A stretch of 64,000 nt of DNA from Porphyrobacter sp. IPPAS B-1204. GTDB taxonomy: Bacteria; Pseudomonadota; Alphaproteobacteria; Sphingomonadales; Sphingomonadaceae. Position numbers and translations under genes: made by a program. The DNA is taken from the NCBI GenBank assembly GCA_003724185.1, contig RHGM01000001.1, positions 248,001-312,000 of the forward strand, given 5' to 3'. The notes beneath the pieces are model-generated. The model was not told where the DNA came from, ran no database searches, and was given only the letters and a program-made list of their open reading frames with translations. Shown here piece by piece: positions 25,461 to 34,677 of the stretch; positions within the stretch are counted from its first letter, which is position 1, and every line of letters begins with the position of its first letter.

Positions 25461-27125
25461 TCAGAAATTGTAACGCAGGCCGACCAGCGCGGTCGCAAAG
25501 GCGAAATCCTGCGCGGTGAACTCGCTGTCAAAGTAATCGACCGCGATCGCCGCCCGGCCCTCAAGGCGCTGGGTGATCGCGTGGTTGTAGGCTGCCGATG
25601 CGCCCATGGCGGTCACATCGTTGTTGTTGCCGGCCGCGTTGAACCAGTTGACGTAAGCATTGGTGGTGAGGTTGGCATTGCGGCCAATCTCGCGGGTCAG
25701 GCCGCCAATCACGTAGTAGCTTTCGTCCGTCAGGCCGTTGACCGGGGCAAGCACGGTGCCCGCCGCCGCGATGAAGGTGCGCCTGTCATAGCCCGCGCCA
25801 AGCGCCGCGACAGTGCGGCCCATATTGCGCTGATAGGAGGCCAGCACCCCGCGCCCGCGGAACGCCGCCGAACGGGCCGAACCCAGCCCGCCGATCACCG
25901 ACTGCCCGTCAGTCCCGCTGACCAGACCGCCGAAATCGCCCGTCACAGGGTTACGGATCGCCTGAAAATCGCTGTCAAGTCTGGCGAGCGAATTGTTCAG
26001 CACTCCGCCAAAGCCGCTCACCCCGTCATAGGCGGCCACCGCAAAGGAGCTGCGCTGGCTGGGGACGTAGGTGAATGTGCCGTAATAGGTGGTGGAATCA
26101 TAACGCCGCCCGACGGCCGCCTGTAGCTCGGTCCGCGAGGACGGGCGCCACAAAACGCCCACATCCCACAGCAAGCCATCGACATCGAAGGCAATCTGGC
26201 GCGGCGAACCGGGATCGGTGACAAAGCGGCCATCGGGTCCGATCACCGGCGCACCATTGGCATCGCGCAGCGCATCGCGGCTGGAAATCTCGACATTCTC
26301 GTAACCCGCACCTGCCACCAGAGCGAGGTTGTTGGTGAGTGGCACCGTCACATCGCCGCGCACGAAAAGGTCACGCACCCGCTGGTCGAGGTTGCCGATG
26401 TCTTCCTGAAACCCGCCCGCCGTCACCGCCAAACCTACCGGCAGCACCTCGCCCGGACGCACGCCTGCGCGCAGCTGGCCAAGATAGGTCACGCTGTCAT
26501 CGAAAACATCGATGCTGTTGCCTGCCTGCGTGACGAGGGCATCGTCGAACTCGAACCGGTTGTAGCCCACGCGCGCCACGCCCTGCAGATCGACCACGCC
26601 AACGCGGGTGTCGAGGCTCGGCCCGGCGTAGACGCTGTAGATCCGGCTTTCGGCATCCTCGCGCACCAGCGGGTTGGCCGTGGTTCCGCCGCCCGCATCG
26701 ATCCGGGTGCGCGCGGCCAGACCGCCCGCCTCGAAGCTCAGCGCATTGGGAACCAGCGCCAGCGTGCCGCGCGCGATGCCGCTGATGGTGTCGGTGTCGA
26801 CGCTGTTATCGCCATAGCCGATATTGCGTTCGTAGCGCAGGGAGACTGCCGCGCCGGAATTGCGCCCCTGCACGTTGACATCAACGCCCACAGCAACTTG
26901 CGTGAAGGTGACGACATCATTGCCGGGGGTCAGCTCTGCCGAGACGATCTGCGCGACTTCGATATAGGGCTGCACAACGCGGTTGCTGCGCTGCTGGCCG
27001 GACAGATCGCCCCCCTGCCCCTGGCCTTGGCCCGGTCCTTGCGACTGGGCGAGCGCCGGCGCGGCTGCGGCAACAAGGCCGGCAGCCAGCAGCGCCTTTG
27101 TGAATGTGCGGGCACGCATCGTCAT
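25461..27125 (-). CDS. XrtA-associated outer-membrane beta-barrel protein (TIGR03016-like)
   Basis: A 554-aa exported protein: signal peptide ending PALAQ, Gln/Gly-rich spacer (about 25-42), then long alternating beta-strand sequence typical of an outer-membrane barrel, ending in the aromatic-terminated LRYNF. The length and gene neighbourhood fit the PEP-CTERM-system TIGR03016 family. It may act as an outer-membrane channel or surface anchor for the polysaccharide. It starts within the tyrosine kinase stop (ATGA overlap at 27122-27125). Confidence 0.85.
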   Translation of the reverse strand: MTMRARTFTKALLAAGLVAAAAPALAQSQGPGQGQGQGGDLSGQQRSNRVVQPYIEVAQIVSAELTPGNDVVTFTQVAVGVDVNVQGRNSGAAVSLRYERNIGYGDNSVDTDTISGIARGTLALVPNALSFEAGGLAARTRIDAGGGTTANPLVREDAESRIYSVYAGPSLDTRVGVVDLQGVARVGYNRFEFDDALVTQAGNSIDVFDDSVTYLGQLRAGVRPGEVLPVGLAVTAGGFQEDIGNLDQRVRDLFVRGDVTVPLTNNLALVAGAGYENVEISSRDALRDANGAPVIGPDGRFVTDPGSPRQIAFDVDGLLWDVGVLWRPSSRTELQAAVGRRYDSTTYYGTFTYVPSQRSSFAVAAYDGVSGFGGVLNNSLARLDSDFQAIRNPVTGDFGGLVSGTDGQSVIGGLGSARSAAFRGRGVLASYQRNMGRTVAALGAGYDRRTFIAAAGTVLAPVNGLTDESYYVIGGLTREIGRNANLTTNAYVNWFNAAGNNNDVTAMGASAAYNHAITQRLEGRAAIAVDYFDSEFTAQDFAFATALVGLRYNF

Positions 27126-28096
27126 TTCCCTTTCGTGCCATACGAGCCGAAGCGCCGCCCCGAAGGGCTGTAGCGCGCGGCATTCAGAAGCAGTTTGATG
27201 TCGCCGCAGGCCGAAAGCAGCTGCTGCGCGTCTTCCAGAGCCGCACGGCTCGTCTCATCCGCGCGCACCACCAGCAGTGCCTGCCCGACATGCTGGGCAA
27301 GTTCGGCGGCAGGCGATGCGGCGAGCGCGGGCGGCGTGTCGAAAATCACGATCCGGTCAGGCGCGCCCTGCGTCAGCCGGTCGAGCACAGCGCCGGTGCG
27401 GGCGCTGGCGAGATATTCGGCATCAAGCGCGGTGGCTGTCCCTGCAGGCAGGACAAACAGGCCATCAATGTCGGTTTTGACGACGAGGCTTTCCGGCAGG
27501 ATCTCCGGATCGGCGAGCGCGTCCATCAGGCCCATCTCGGCCTCGATGCCGAGCCTCTGCGTCACCGAAGGCTTGACCACATCGGCATCGACCAGCAGCA
27601 CCTCAAGGCCCCGCTCCGCAGCCAGCGCAATCGCGAGGTTGGTGGCGCAATAGGTCTTGCCCTCACCGGGATGCGGCGAGCAGACGAGAATGCGCCTTGC
27701 AATGGCGCTGCCGCCTGCGCGTGCATCGGCGAGCAGCTCGCGCTTGACGATGCGGAATTCTTCCAGAAGCCCGGTGACGGCGTCCTCGGGCACGATCAGC
27801 CCGCCGTCCCGCAGATGCTCGCGGTCAATCGCGGCGAACGGGCCACAAAAGGCGACCGCCTTTGGTGCTTCAGGTGCAGGAACTTCGGCGGTTTGCGGCG
27901 CAGCAACCTGTGCGACCGGAGGCGGTGCGGGCGGTTGCGGTGGCGGCGCAGCGGTGCGGCGCAGCGTCTCTGGCACCGGCGGAACCGGCGGCACGACCGG
28001 TGCGCGCACCGGGCCAAGCCCGAAGGTCGCATCGGCACGCTCGAACAGCGATGCCGGCTTTGCACCTTCACGATTGATCTTGCCCTGATCGGTCAT
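27122..28096 (-). CDS. XrtA-associated tyrosine autokinase (BY-kinase)
   Basis: A 324-aa CpsD/CapB-type bacterial tyrosine kinase. Walker A is CSPHPGEGKTYCATNLA, Walker A' VLLVDADVVKPSV, and Walker B region IVIFDTPP. A Pro/Ala-rich linker (about 30-80) precedes the catalytic domain. The short C-terminal tail has two tyrosines (ARYSPSGRRFGSYGTKGK) as likely autophosphorylation sites. It would work with the adjacent chain-length protein to control polymer length. Start ATG 28096 is preferred over TTG 28120. Confidence 0.9.
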   Translation of the reverse strand: MTDQGKINREGAKPASLFERADATFGLGPVRAPVVPPVPPVPETLRRTAAPPPQPPAPPPVAQVAAPQTAEVPAPEAPKAVAFCGPFAAIDREHLRDGGLIVPEDAVTGLLEEFRIVKRELLADARAGGSAIARRILVCSPHPGEGKTYCATNLAIALAAERGLEVLLVDADVVKPSVTQRLGIEAEMGLMDALADPEILPESLVVKTDIDGLFVLPAGTATALDAEYLASARTGAVLDRLTQGAPDRIVIFDTPPALAASPAAELAQHVGQALLVVRADETSRAALEDAQQLLSACGDIKLLLNAARYSPSGRRFGSYGTKGK

Positions 28097-28112
28097 CGGC
28101 TTGTCCCCGTCC

Positions 28113-29633
28113 TCACGCAATCGTCCCGATCGAGACGACCTCGATCGCGAGCAGGATCACGAACATCGCCCCAAGCCCTGCGCAGGCTCCGGCAAACTGC
28201 TTCAACCGGCGCTTTTCAATCACGCGCGCGGCGTCCGAAACGGTCAGCGAGACCGAACCGATGACCGGCAGATCGAAAACACGCTCCAGCTTTTGCGGGG
28301 TCGCAAAGGTCGATTTGAGCTGCCCCAGCGCATAGGCCGCCGCCACACCCGCGCCGAGGCCGACGATCAGCACGCCCAGCAGCAGCAGCGGGCGATTGGG
28401 CGCAGCCGGGTTTTGCGGGACACCGGGTTGCTGGATCACATCGAAACGGAACTGGCTGGCCTTGTCTTCCACCTGACCGCGCGTCCGCAGAGCCTCACGG
28501 TCCTGCAGCAGCTTTTCGTAGTTCTGGCTCAGCACATCATAATCGCGGCTGATGCGGTTGGCTTCAGCGGCGACCGTGGGTTCGCTCGCCTGGCTGGCCA
28601 TCAGCGCGGCAAAATTGCTCTGGATCGCAGCGCGGCGGGCTTGCAGCGCTTCGACCGCAGCCTGCCGTTCGCTCTTGATCGCCAGCAGCGAGGCATAGGC
28701 CGGGTTGGGGGTGCCGCCTGCATCGTCGCCAGCAGCAGCCGCCTGCTTGGCGAGGATCGCAACCTGCTTGGTGGTGGAGACAACATCGGGGTGGTTGTCG
28801 GTCAGGCCACGGGCGCGCAGTTCAGCGAGCTGGGTCTGCGCCTGTTGCAGCGCGGCGCGCGGGCCAGTCGCCTGCGGGCCGCCAGCAATGGTGCGCGGCG
28901 TGCTCGCCAGCTGCGAGGAAATCGCCGCCAGCCCGCTTTCCGCCGCTGCCAGATCGGCATCGACATTGCGCACTTCGGTACGGGCCTGCTGAACCTTGGT
29001 CGAAAGGCTGTCAGACCCGCCGACAAGATCGGGATATTGCGCCTCGAAGGCGAGGCGGCGCTGTTCGGCCTCTTCCAGTTCAAGCTTGCGTTCGTCCAGT
29101 TGGCGATCGAGATCGCCAATCGCAGTGCTGATCCCGGTGCGGTTGCCGATCACGTGCTCTTCGCGCAGGATGTCGAGCAGCTTTTGCACGACATCACGCG
29201 CCAGCACGGCGTTTTCGGCATCGGACAGATCGCTGCGGCCGATGGCGGCGGTGATTTCGAACAGGTTGTCCTGCTCGCTCGTCACCTTCACCTTTTTCTC
29301 CAGCTCGCCGGTCATCGCGTCCAATGCGCCGCGATCCGTGATGCCTTCGCCAAGGCGGGTCGAGGTGACGACCTTTTCGAGATTCTTGGCGCTCGACAGG
29401 GTCTGGCGCACGCGCATGATCTCTTCCTTGCCGTCTCCGGCAATACCGAGCTGCTTGGACAGCACGTCCTGCACATCGACATAGACGCGCGCCTTGGACT
29501 CATACGAATTGGGGATCATGCTGACCACCAGCCACCCCAGCAGACATACGCCCCACGCCACCGCAATCGCGATCCAGCGCCGGTGCCACACCGACCAGAG
29601 CGCGGCGCGCAGTTCGTCGAAAATCTCGCTCAT
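28113..29633 (-). CDS. XrtA-associated polysaccharide chain length determinant
   Basis: A 506-aa Wzz/PCP-type inner-membrane co-polymerase (TIGR03007-like). Two membrane segments flank a periplasmic domain: about 19-40 (WIAIAVAWGVCLLGWLVVSM) and about 425-445, with a further hydrophobic stretch at the C terminus (about 480-503). The middle is predicted coiled coil (about 180-400). It sets polymer length together with the downstream kinase. The kinase ATG lies 17 nt beyond its stop. Confidence 0.92.
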   Translation of the reverse strand: MSEIFDELRAALWSVWHRRWIAIAVAWGVCLLGWLVVSMIPNSYESKARVYVDVQDVLSKQLGIAGDGKEEIMRVRQTLSSAKNLEKVVTSTRLGEGITDRGALDAMTGELEKKVKVTSEQDNLFEITAAIGRSDLSDAENAVLARDVVQKLLDILREEHVIGNRTGISTAIGDLDRQLDERKLELEEAEQRRLAFEAQYPDLVGGSDSLSTKVQQARTEVRNVDADLAAAESGLAAISSQLASTPRTIAGGPQATGPRAALQQAQTQLAELRARGLTDNHPDVVSTTKQVAILAKQAAAAGDDAGGTPNPAYASLLAIKSERQAAVEALQARRAAIQSNFAALMASQASEPTVAAEANRISRDYDVLSQNYEKLLQDREALRTRGQVEDKASQFRFDVIQQPGVPQNPAAPNRPLLLLGVLIVGLGAGVAAAYALGQLKSTFATPQKLERVFDLPVIGSVSLTVSDAARVIEKRRLKQFAGACAGLGAMFVILLAIEVVSIGTIA

Positions 29634-29648
29634 GCCGCAGGCCGCCCC

Positions 29649-30290
29649 TTAGAACCGGCTCTCGGGGATGATGATGGTGTCGCCGGGCATCAGCATCACA
29701 TTGGCCGATGCATCACCCCGGCGGATCAGGTCCGACAGGCGCACCCGGTATTCGACCTGCGTGCCGGTTTCGCGATTGAGGCGGATCAGCTTGGCGCGGT
29801 TGCCGGCTGCAAATTCGCCCAGGCCGCCGACCGCAATCATCGCGTCCAATGCGGTCATGTTCGCCCGGAACGGCAGCGAGGCGGGCTGCGGCGTCGCGCC
29901 GATCACCCGCACCTGCTGGGTGAAGTTGCCTTCGGGCGTGTTGACGATCACCGAGACAATCGGCTGCTCGATATACTTAGCCAGCTCTCCAGCGATGTAG
30001 TTCTGCAGTTCGGTCGCGGTCTTGCCGACCGCCGGGATGTCCTGCACCAGCGGGATCGTGAGACGGCCATCGGGGCGCACGCGCACTTTGTCGGCGCTGA
30101 GTTCGGGGTTGCGCCAGACGTGGATCGTGATCTCGTCAAGCGGGCCGATGGTGTATTCTTCCGAAGGGGCGACACTGCCATCGCCGTAGCTGGCGGCTGG
30201 AAGCTCCTTGCCCCCGCTCGCACAGGCGGCGAGCATGGCGCAACCGAGGCCGAGAGCCGCGAGACGCATGATGGGCAGACGATGGGACAT
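29649..30290 (-). CDS. XrtA-associated polysaccharide export lipoprotein
   Basis: A 213-aa Wza-type outer-membrane export protein (TIGR03027-like). Lipoprotein signal MSHRLPIMRLAALGLGCAML with lipobox LAAC (Cys23). The Poly_export domain has YTIGPLDEITIHVWRNPELS and VRPDGRLTIPLVQDI, and the SLBB-like end has VMLMPGDTIIIPESRF. It forms the outer-membrane exit for the exopolysaccharide. ATG 30290 has AAGGA about 10 nt upstream. An in-frame ATG 38 codons earlier (30404) would hide the signal peptide. Confidence 0.92.
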   Translation of the reverse strand: MSHRLPIMRLAALGLGCAMLAACASGGKELPAASYGDGSVAPSEEYTIGPLDEITIHVWRNPELSADKVRVRPDGRLTIPLVQDIPAVGKTATELQNYIAGELAKYIEQPIVSVIVNTPEGNFTQQVRVIGATPQPASLPFRANMTALDAMIAVGGLGEFAAGNRAKLIRLNRETGTQVEYRVRLSDLIRRGDASANVMLMPGDTIIIPESRF

Positions 30291-30480
30291 TGGTGGACGA
30301 TCCTTGGCCAGTTCGAGCGAGCGCCCCGTAGCTGCGCAGGAGCGACCTGCGACACGGGAGAGCGCCCGGATATCGGGTCTCTTGTCGCCGGAAATGGTGA
30401 ACATCTGGTTAGTTATACAGCGCCGAATCCGCCCCTATCCCGCTTTGGGACAGCGGCCGGACGCGGGTTAACGCAGGCTG
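30291..30480 (-). promoter_or_regulatory. gap before the export gene, possible internal promoter
   Basis: A 190-nt gap separates the decarboxylase stop from the export lipoprotein start on the same strand, the only sizeable break in this minus-strand series. An AT-rich TATAAC (30412-30417, minus strand) could be a -10 element, but no good -35 is visible. No sigma-54 consensus was recognised. Confidence 0.3.
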
Positions 30481-31707
30481 TCAGACCAGGATTTCGGCCG
30501 CCGGGCCATGGCCCAGAAACGCTGATGGCGAGGCTGTTGCGCCATAAGCACCGGCGCAGAACACCGCGACCAGATCGCCCACCTCGGCGCGCGGCATGGC
30601 GGCGTTGTCGGCAAGCCGGTCAAGCGGGGTGCACAGGCAGCCGACAATGTTGACTTCCTCTGTAGCTCGCGCCCCGTAACGCGTTGCAATGGCGGAAGGA
30701 TAATTGCGCCTGACCACCGTGCCGAAATTGCCCGATGCTGCCAGCTGGTGGTGCAGGCCCCCGTCCGTCACAAGGAAGGTCACGCCGTGGCTTTCCTTGC
30801 GATCGATGATCCGGGTCAGGTACACCCCCGACTCGCCGACCAGGTAGCGGCCGAGTTCCATGCACAATTCCGTGTCCGCGAGGCTCGCGGGCAGGTGTTC
30901 GATGCGCTGCGCCAGCGCCGCGCCAACCCGGGGAAGATCAACCGGGGTATCGCCGGGGAAATAGGGAATGCCCAGCCCGCCGCCCATGTTGAGCTTGGGG
31001 CAGCCGTGCCCAATCGCATCCGTCAGCTTGGCCGCCAATTCCAGCACGTTACCTTGCGCTTCGATGATCGCGTCTGCACTCAGCGTCTGGCTGCCGGTAA
31101 AGATATGGAGACCGCGCCACTCGGCCCCTTGCGCGATGACATGCCGCGCCAGTTCCGGCACCTTTTCGGCATCGACGCCGAACTGCTTGGCCCCGCCGCC
31201 CATCTTCATGCCCGATCCGGTCATCGCAAAGCTGGGGTTGACCCGGATGGCCATCCGCGGCGCCGTGCCGATCCGCTGGCCGATCGCCAGCGTGCGGGCG
31301 GCCTCGCCCTCGCTCTCGCAATTGAGCGTGACCCCGGCGGCAATCGCAGCTTCAAGCTCGTCATCGCGCTTGCCCGGTCCGGCAAAGCTGATCCGCTGCG
31401 GATCAATCCCTGCCGCCGCGCACATCGCCAGCTCTCCCGAAGAGGCGATGTCGAACCCGTCAACCAGCGGCGCCATGTGAGCGATCACCAGCGGATGCGG
31501 GTTGGCCTTGACCGCATAGTTCAACCCCACGCGCTGGGGCAGCGCAGCGCGCAACGCCGCCACGCGGGCATCAAGCAGCGCACGCGAATAAACGAACAGC
31601 GGCGTGCGGCCAGCCTCGGCCACCAACGCGCTCGCGGTCTTGCCACCGATTGCGAGTTCGCCATCCAGCTCCTCGTAACCGGCAGGGATCGGGCCGACGG
31701 GCTTCAT
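30481..31707 (-). CDS. exosortase A-associated PLP-dependent decarboxylase
   Basis: A 408-aa fold-type III PLP enzyme related to diaminopimelate/ornithine decarboxylases, matching the exosortase A-associated type (TIGR03099). The PLP-lysine motif is LNYAVKANPHP. Other sites are GFDIASSGEL, the HIFTGSQ region (usually HxGS), NMGGGLGIPY, and the catalytic Cys region VGCLCTPLDRL. It probably decarboxylates an amino acid, yielding an amine for the associated carrier module. Start ATG 31707 overlaps the ligase stop in ATGA. The long in-frame upstream extension is a shadow of the ligase gene. Confidence 0.9.
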   Translation of the reverse strand: MKPVGPIPAGYEELDGELAIGGKTASALVAEAGRTPLFVYSRALLDARVAALRAALPQRVGLNYAVKANPHPLVIAHMAPLVDGFDIASSGELAMCAAAGIDPQRISFAGPGKRDDELEAAIAAGVTLNCESEGEAARTLAIGQRIGTAPRMAIRVNPSFAMTGSGMKMGGGAKQFGVDAEKVPELARHVIAQGAEWRGLHIFTGSQTLSADAIIEAQGNVLELAAKLTDAIGHGCPKLNMGGGLGIPYFPGDTPVDLPRVGAALAQRIEHLPASLADTELCMELGRYLVGESGVYLTRIIDRKESHGVTFLVTDGGLHHQLAASGNFGTVVRRNYPSAIATRYGARATEEVNIVGCLCTPLDRLADNAAMPRAEVGDLVAVFCAGAYGATASPSAFLGHGPAAEILV

Positions 31708-33263
31708 TCGCCAAAGTCCTTGTTCAGCTGCGCCTGCACAGCGGTGCGGTCGATCTTGCCGTTGGGGTTCAATGGCATGGTGTCTCGCCAATGGATATGC
31801 TGTGGCTGCATGAAATTGGGAAGATCGCGCTGAAGTCGCTTGGGCAGGTCCGCCTGCGCCGCGTCGTCCCGCGCCCCGCGCACCACGAGATGCACCGCCT
31901 GCCCGAGCCGTGCGTGCGCAACGCCCAGCGCCACGGCCTCGGCCACCAGCCCGGTCGCGATGGCCGCCTCCTCGATCTCCTGCGGGCTGATGCGGTGGCC
32001 CGCGCTCTTGATCATCGCATCGCGCCGCCCGGCGAAATAGAGCAACCCATCCTTTGATCGCCGCACCCGGTCGCCCGACCAGACCGCGGTGCCGCCATAG
32101 ATCGACGCCGCAGGCACAGGTTTGAAGCGTTCCGCCGTGCGCTCGGGATCCTGCCAGTAGCCCTGCGCGACCAGCGGCCCGCAATGGACCAGCTCGCCCT
32201 CTTCGTCATCGGCGGCGATTTCGCCTGCGTCATTCACAACCAGAATCTCTGCGAAGGGGATCGCCTTACCCATTGAAGTCGGATGCGAATCCACCAAATC
32301 CGGATCGAGATAGGTTGAACGGAACGCCTCGGTCAGGCCATACATCGGGAACAGCCGCGCATCGGGGAACAGCCCGCGAAGACTCCGCACCAGATCGACG
32401 GTCAAGGCCCCGCCGCTGTTGGTCAGCCGCCGCAAGGGTGCGCGGGCGTCCGCAGGCCAGGCGATCTCGGTCAGCTGCACCCACAGGGGCGGCACCGCGG
32501 CCAGTGTCGTCACGCCATGCGCCGCGCAAGCCTTGGCCACATCCTTGGGAAACAGGAAATCGAGCGGCACCACGCACCCGCCCGCAAACCACGTGGAAAG
32601 CAACTGGTTCTGCCCGTAATCGAACGACAGCGGCAGCACGGCGAGCGTAACATCATCGCCCTCAAGCCCGAGGTAATGCGCCACGCTCACCGCGCCCAGC
32701 CACATGTTTGCATGGCTCAGCATCACGCCCTTGGGGCGGCCGGTCGAACCGGAGGTGTAAAGGATCGCCGCCAGTTCGGCCGGGTCAGCCCCGGACGGAC
32801 CAAGCTCCCGCGCCGCCGCCTCTGCCGCCGCCAGGGCTTCGCCCTCGCCCAGCGCGGCGCATCCGGGGGGCAGATCGCCGGGTTCCAGCGAGGCAAGGCG
32901 CGAACCTGTCCCGATCAGCAGCCGCGTTCCGCTGTCGGCAAGAATATGTGCCGCCTGCGCCCGCTTCAAAAGCGGATTGATCGGCACATGCACCAGCCCC
33001 GCCCGCGCCGCAGCGAGCGGCAGCAGGCAGGTAAGCTCGCCCTTGGCCGCCCAGCTTGCCACCCGTGCGCCCTTTGCTGGCACCTGTTGCTCCAGCCATC
33101 CAGCAAGGCGCGCAACACGCTGTCTTAACTGATTGTGGTTAAGCATGGCATCGCGCAGCACCAGCGCCGGAGCCTCTCCACGCCCCGCCGCCCCTGCCAG
33201 TTCGGCAAGGTGATCGAGCGGGCGCGGCAGGGGATCGGGCGGTTGCGGCATCGACGGGAGCAT
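31704..33263 (-). CDS. exosortase A-associated acyl-CoA ligase (AMP-forming)
   Basis: A 519-aa adenylating enzyme of the ANL family, matching the exosortase A-associated TIGR03098 group. The ATP motif is LYTSGSTGRPKGVML, adenine-binding region FPMYGLTEAFRSTY, and the C-terminal catalytic Lys lies in NPNGKIDR. It would activate a carboxylic acid (possibly an amino acid) and load it onto CoA or the nearby acyl carrier protein. The start may be ATG 33263 or ATG 33251; neither has an ideal Shine-Dalgarno. It starts 8-20 nt from the divergent GNAT gene. Confidence 0.9.
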   Translation of the reverse strand: MLPSMPQPPDPLPRPLDHLAELAGAAGRGEAPALVLRDAMLNHNQLRQRVARLAGWLEQQVPAKGARVASWAAKGELTCLLPLAAARAGLVHVPINPLLKRAQAAHILADSGTRLLIGTGSRLASLEPGDLPPGCAALGEGEALAAAEAAARELGPSGADPAELAAILYTSGSTGRPKGVMLSHANMWLGAVSVAHYLGLEGDDVTLAVLPLSFDYGQNQLLSTWFAGGCVVPLDFLFPKDVAKACAAHGVTTLAAVPPLWVQLTEIAWPADARAPLRRLTNSGGALTVDLVRSLRGLFPDARLFPMYGLTEAFRSTYLDPDLVDSHPTSMGKAIPFAEILVVNDAGEIAADDEEGELVHCGPLVAQGYWQDPERTAERFKPVPAASIYGGTAVWSGDRVRRSKDGLLYFAGRRDAMIKSAGHRISPQEIEEAAIATGLVAEAVALGVAHARLGQAVHLVVRGARDDAAQADLPKRLQRDLPNFMQPQHIHWRDTMPLNPNGKIDRTAVQAQLNKDFGE

Positions 33264-33271
33264 TCTTCTCA

Positions 33272-34246
33272 GTGATCGAAACGCGGTATCACGATAGCGT
33301 TAATGTCTTGCAAGCTTTGACTGCGAGCGGGACGGCTGCGCCCTTCGACCGGGCCGCGTGGTATGCCCTGCTGGCCGATACGGGGCTTGTGCCTCTTGTC
33401 GCCATCGCCAGCGATGCCGATGCGACTGCCGCCCTTGCCCTGACCGAGCGTGACCGGCGGATCACGCCCCTGCGGAACTGGTACAGCTTCACCTGGCGCG
33501 CGCTTGCTCCGGCGGGAGCGGCGGGGGACAGGTTGCTGGAAGCGATTGCGCAGGCGTTGAAGAGCCGCGGCTACCGTGTGACGCTGGAACCTGTGCCGGG
33601 GGAGGATGACTCGGCCGAGCGGCTGGCACGGGCATTCCGCAAGGCTGGCTGGAAGGTCACGGTTGAGCCTTGCGACATCAACCACATCCTGTTTGTGCGT
33701 GGCCGTAGCTTCGCCGACTATTGGCAGACCCGCCCCGGCCCCTTGCGCACCACGCTGAAGCGCAAGGCAAACAAGGTCGAGGTTGAGGTGCTGACCCGGT
33801 TCGATCTGCAGGTCTGGGCCGATTATGAGGCGATCTACGCCGCCAGCTGGAAACCATCCGAAGATCAGCCCGCAATGCTGCGTGCCTTTGCGCAGGCCGA
33901 GGGCGCAGCCGGGCGGTTGCGGCTGGGGATCGCCCGGGCTGATGGTCTGGCGGTCGCCGCGCAGTGCTGGACTGTCGAGAATTCAATAGCCTACATCCAC
34001 AAGCTTGCACACCTTGAAAGCCACAAGCCGCTGTCGGCCGGCACCACTCTGACCGCTGCCCTGTTCGAACATGTGATCGACGTGGACCGCGTGGCACTTG
34101 TCGACTTCGGGACGGGCGACCAAAGCTACAAGGCCGACTGGATGGAGGAGGTCCGGCCCCGTTTCCGGATCGATTGTCTCGACTCGGCACAACCTCAAAG
34201 CTGGCCCCCCCTCGCCAAGCGCCTGCTGCGGCGCACGCCAAGCTGA
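33272..34246 (+). CDS. exosortase-locus GNAT / FemAB-like acyltransferase
   Basis: A 324-aa protein of the BioF2-like acetyltransferase (Acetyltransf_6) type. Recognisable parts are FVRGRSFADYWQTRPGPLRTTLKRK (start about 142), and the C-terminal LSAGTTLTAALFEHVIDVD with VDFGTGDQSYKADWM. GTG start at 33272, with GGGAG 11 nt upstream. It heads the plus-strand set of carrier protein and two hydrolases, so an acyl or aminoacyl transfer is likely. The acceptor is unknown. Confidence 0.8.
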   Translation: MIETRYHDSVNVLQALTASGTAAPFDRAAWYALLADTGLVPLVAIASDADATAALALTERDRRITPLRNWYSFTWRALAPAGAAGDRLLEAIAQALKSRGYRVTLEPVPGEDDSAERLARAFRKAGWKVTVEPCDINHILFVRGRSFADYWQTRPGPLRTTLKRKANKVEVEVLTRFDLQVWADYEAIYAASWKPSEDQPAMLRAFAQAEGAAGRLRLGIARADGLAVAAQCWTVENSIAYIHKLAHLESHKPLSAGTTLTAALFEHVIDVDRVALVDFGTGDQSYKADWMEEVRPRFRIDCLDSAQPQSWPPLAKRLLRRTPS

Positions 34247-34336
34247 GGCGGCGGCGCCTTGCGGCAATGCTTGCACGTGCGCCCGCGCATGGCTAAGCCC
34301 CGCCGCCACGGCGTAGAACAGGGATTTTAAAGGCCG

Positions 34337-34645
34337 ATGACCACATTGCCGCAGCTTGGGCCGAACATCGACAGCGAAGCCGGTGAGGCCGCACTCGATC
34401 GCGAACTCAAAGGTTTGATCGCTGATGTGCTCGGGCTCGATCCGGAGCAGGCGGCCGCGTTCGGCCCGGATTCGGGACTGTTCGGCCACCTGCCCGAACT
34501 GGATTCGATGGCGGTCGCCGGCCTTCTGACCGAGATGGAAGACCGCCTCGGCATCGTGATCGAGGATGACGATGTCGACGGCGAAATGCTTGAGACTTAC
34601 GGCGGGCTGCTCGCCTTTGCGCGCGGCAAGCTTGGGCCCCGCTAG
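34337..34645 (+). CDS. acyl carrier protein of the exosortase locus
   Basis: A 102-aa acyl carrier protein with the phosphopantetheine attachment Ser57 in LPELDSMAVAGLL. Helices before and after match the PP-binding fold (DRELKGLIADVLGLDP, and IVIEDDDVDGEMLETYGGLLAF at the C terminus). It would carry an intermediate as a thioester between the ligase and the GNAT or hydrolases. AAAGG lies 6 nt before ATG 34337. It is 90 nt after the GNAT stop and 32 nt before the next gene. Confidence 0.9.
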   Translation: MTTLPQLGPNIDSEAGEAALDRELKGLIADVLGLDPEQAAAFGPDSGLFGHLPELDSMAVAGLLTEMEDRLGIVIEDDDVDGEMLETYGGLLAFARGKLGPR

Positions 34646-34677
34646 GCCGGCATAGGCCCCCGCCAGGCTCGCCTTGC

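Noticed and set aside
28101..30653. 850-codon open frame antisense to the chain length and export genes
   Set aside because: Opposes genes with clear family matches; typical GC-rich shadow.
34247..34307. GGCGGCGGC and CCGCCGCC arms between GNAT and carrier protein genes, considered as a terminator
   Set aside because: The loop is about 44 nt and there is no T-tract.
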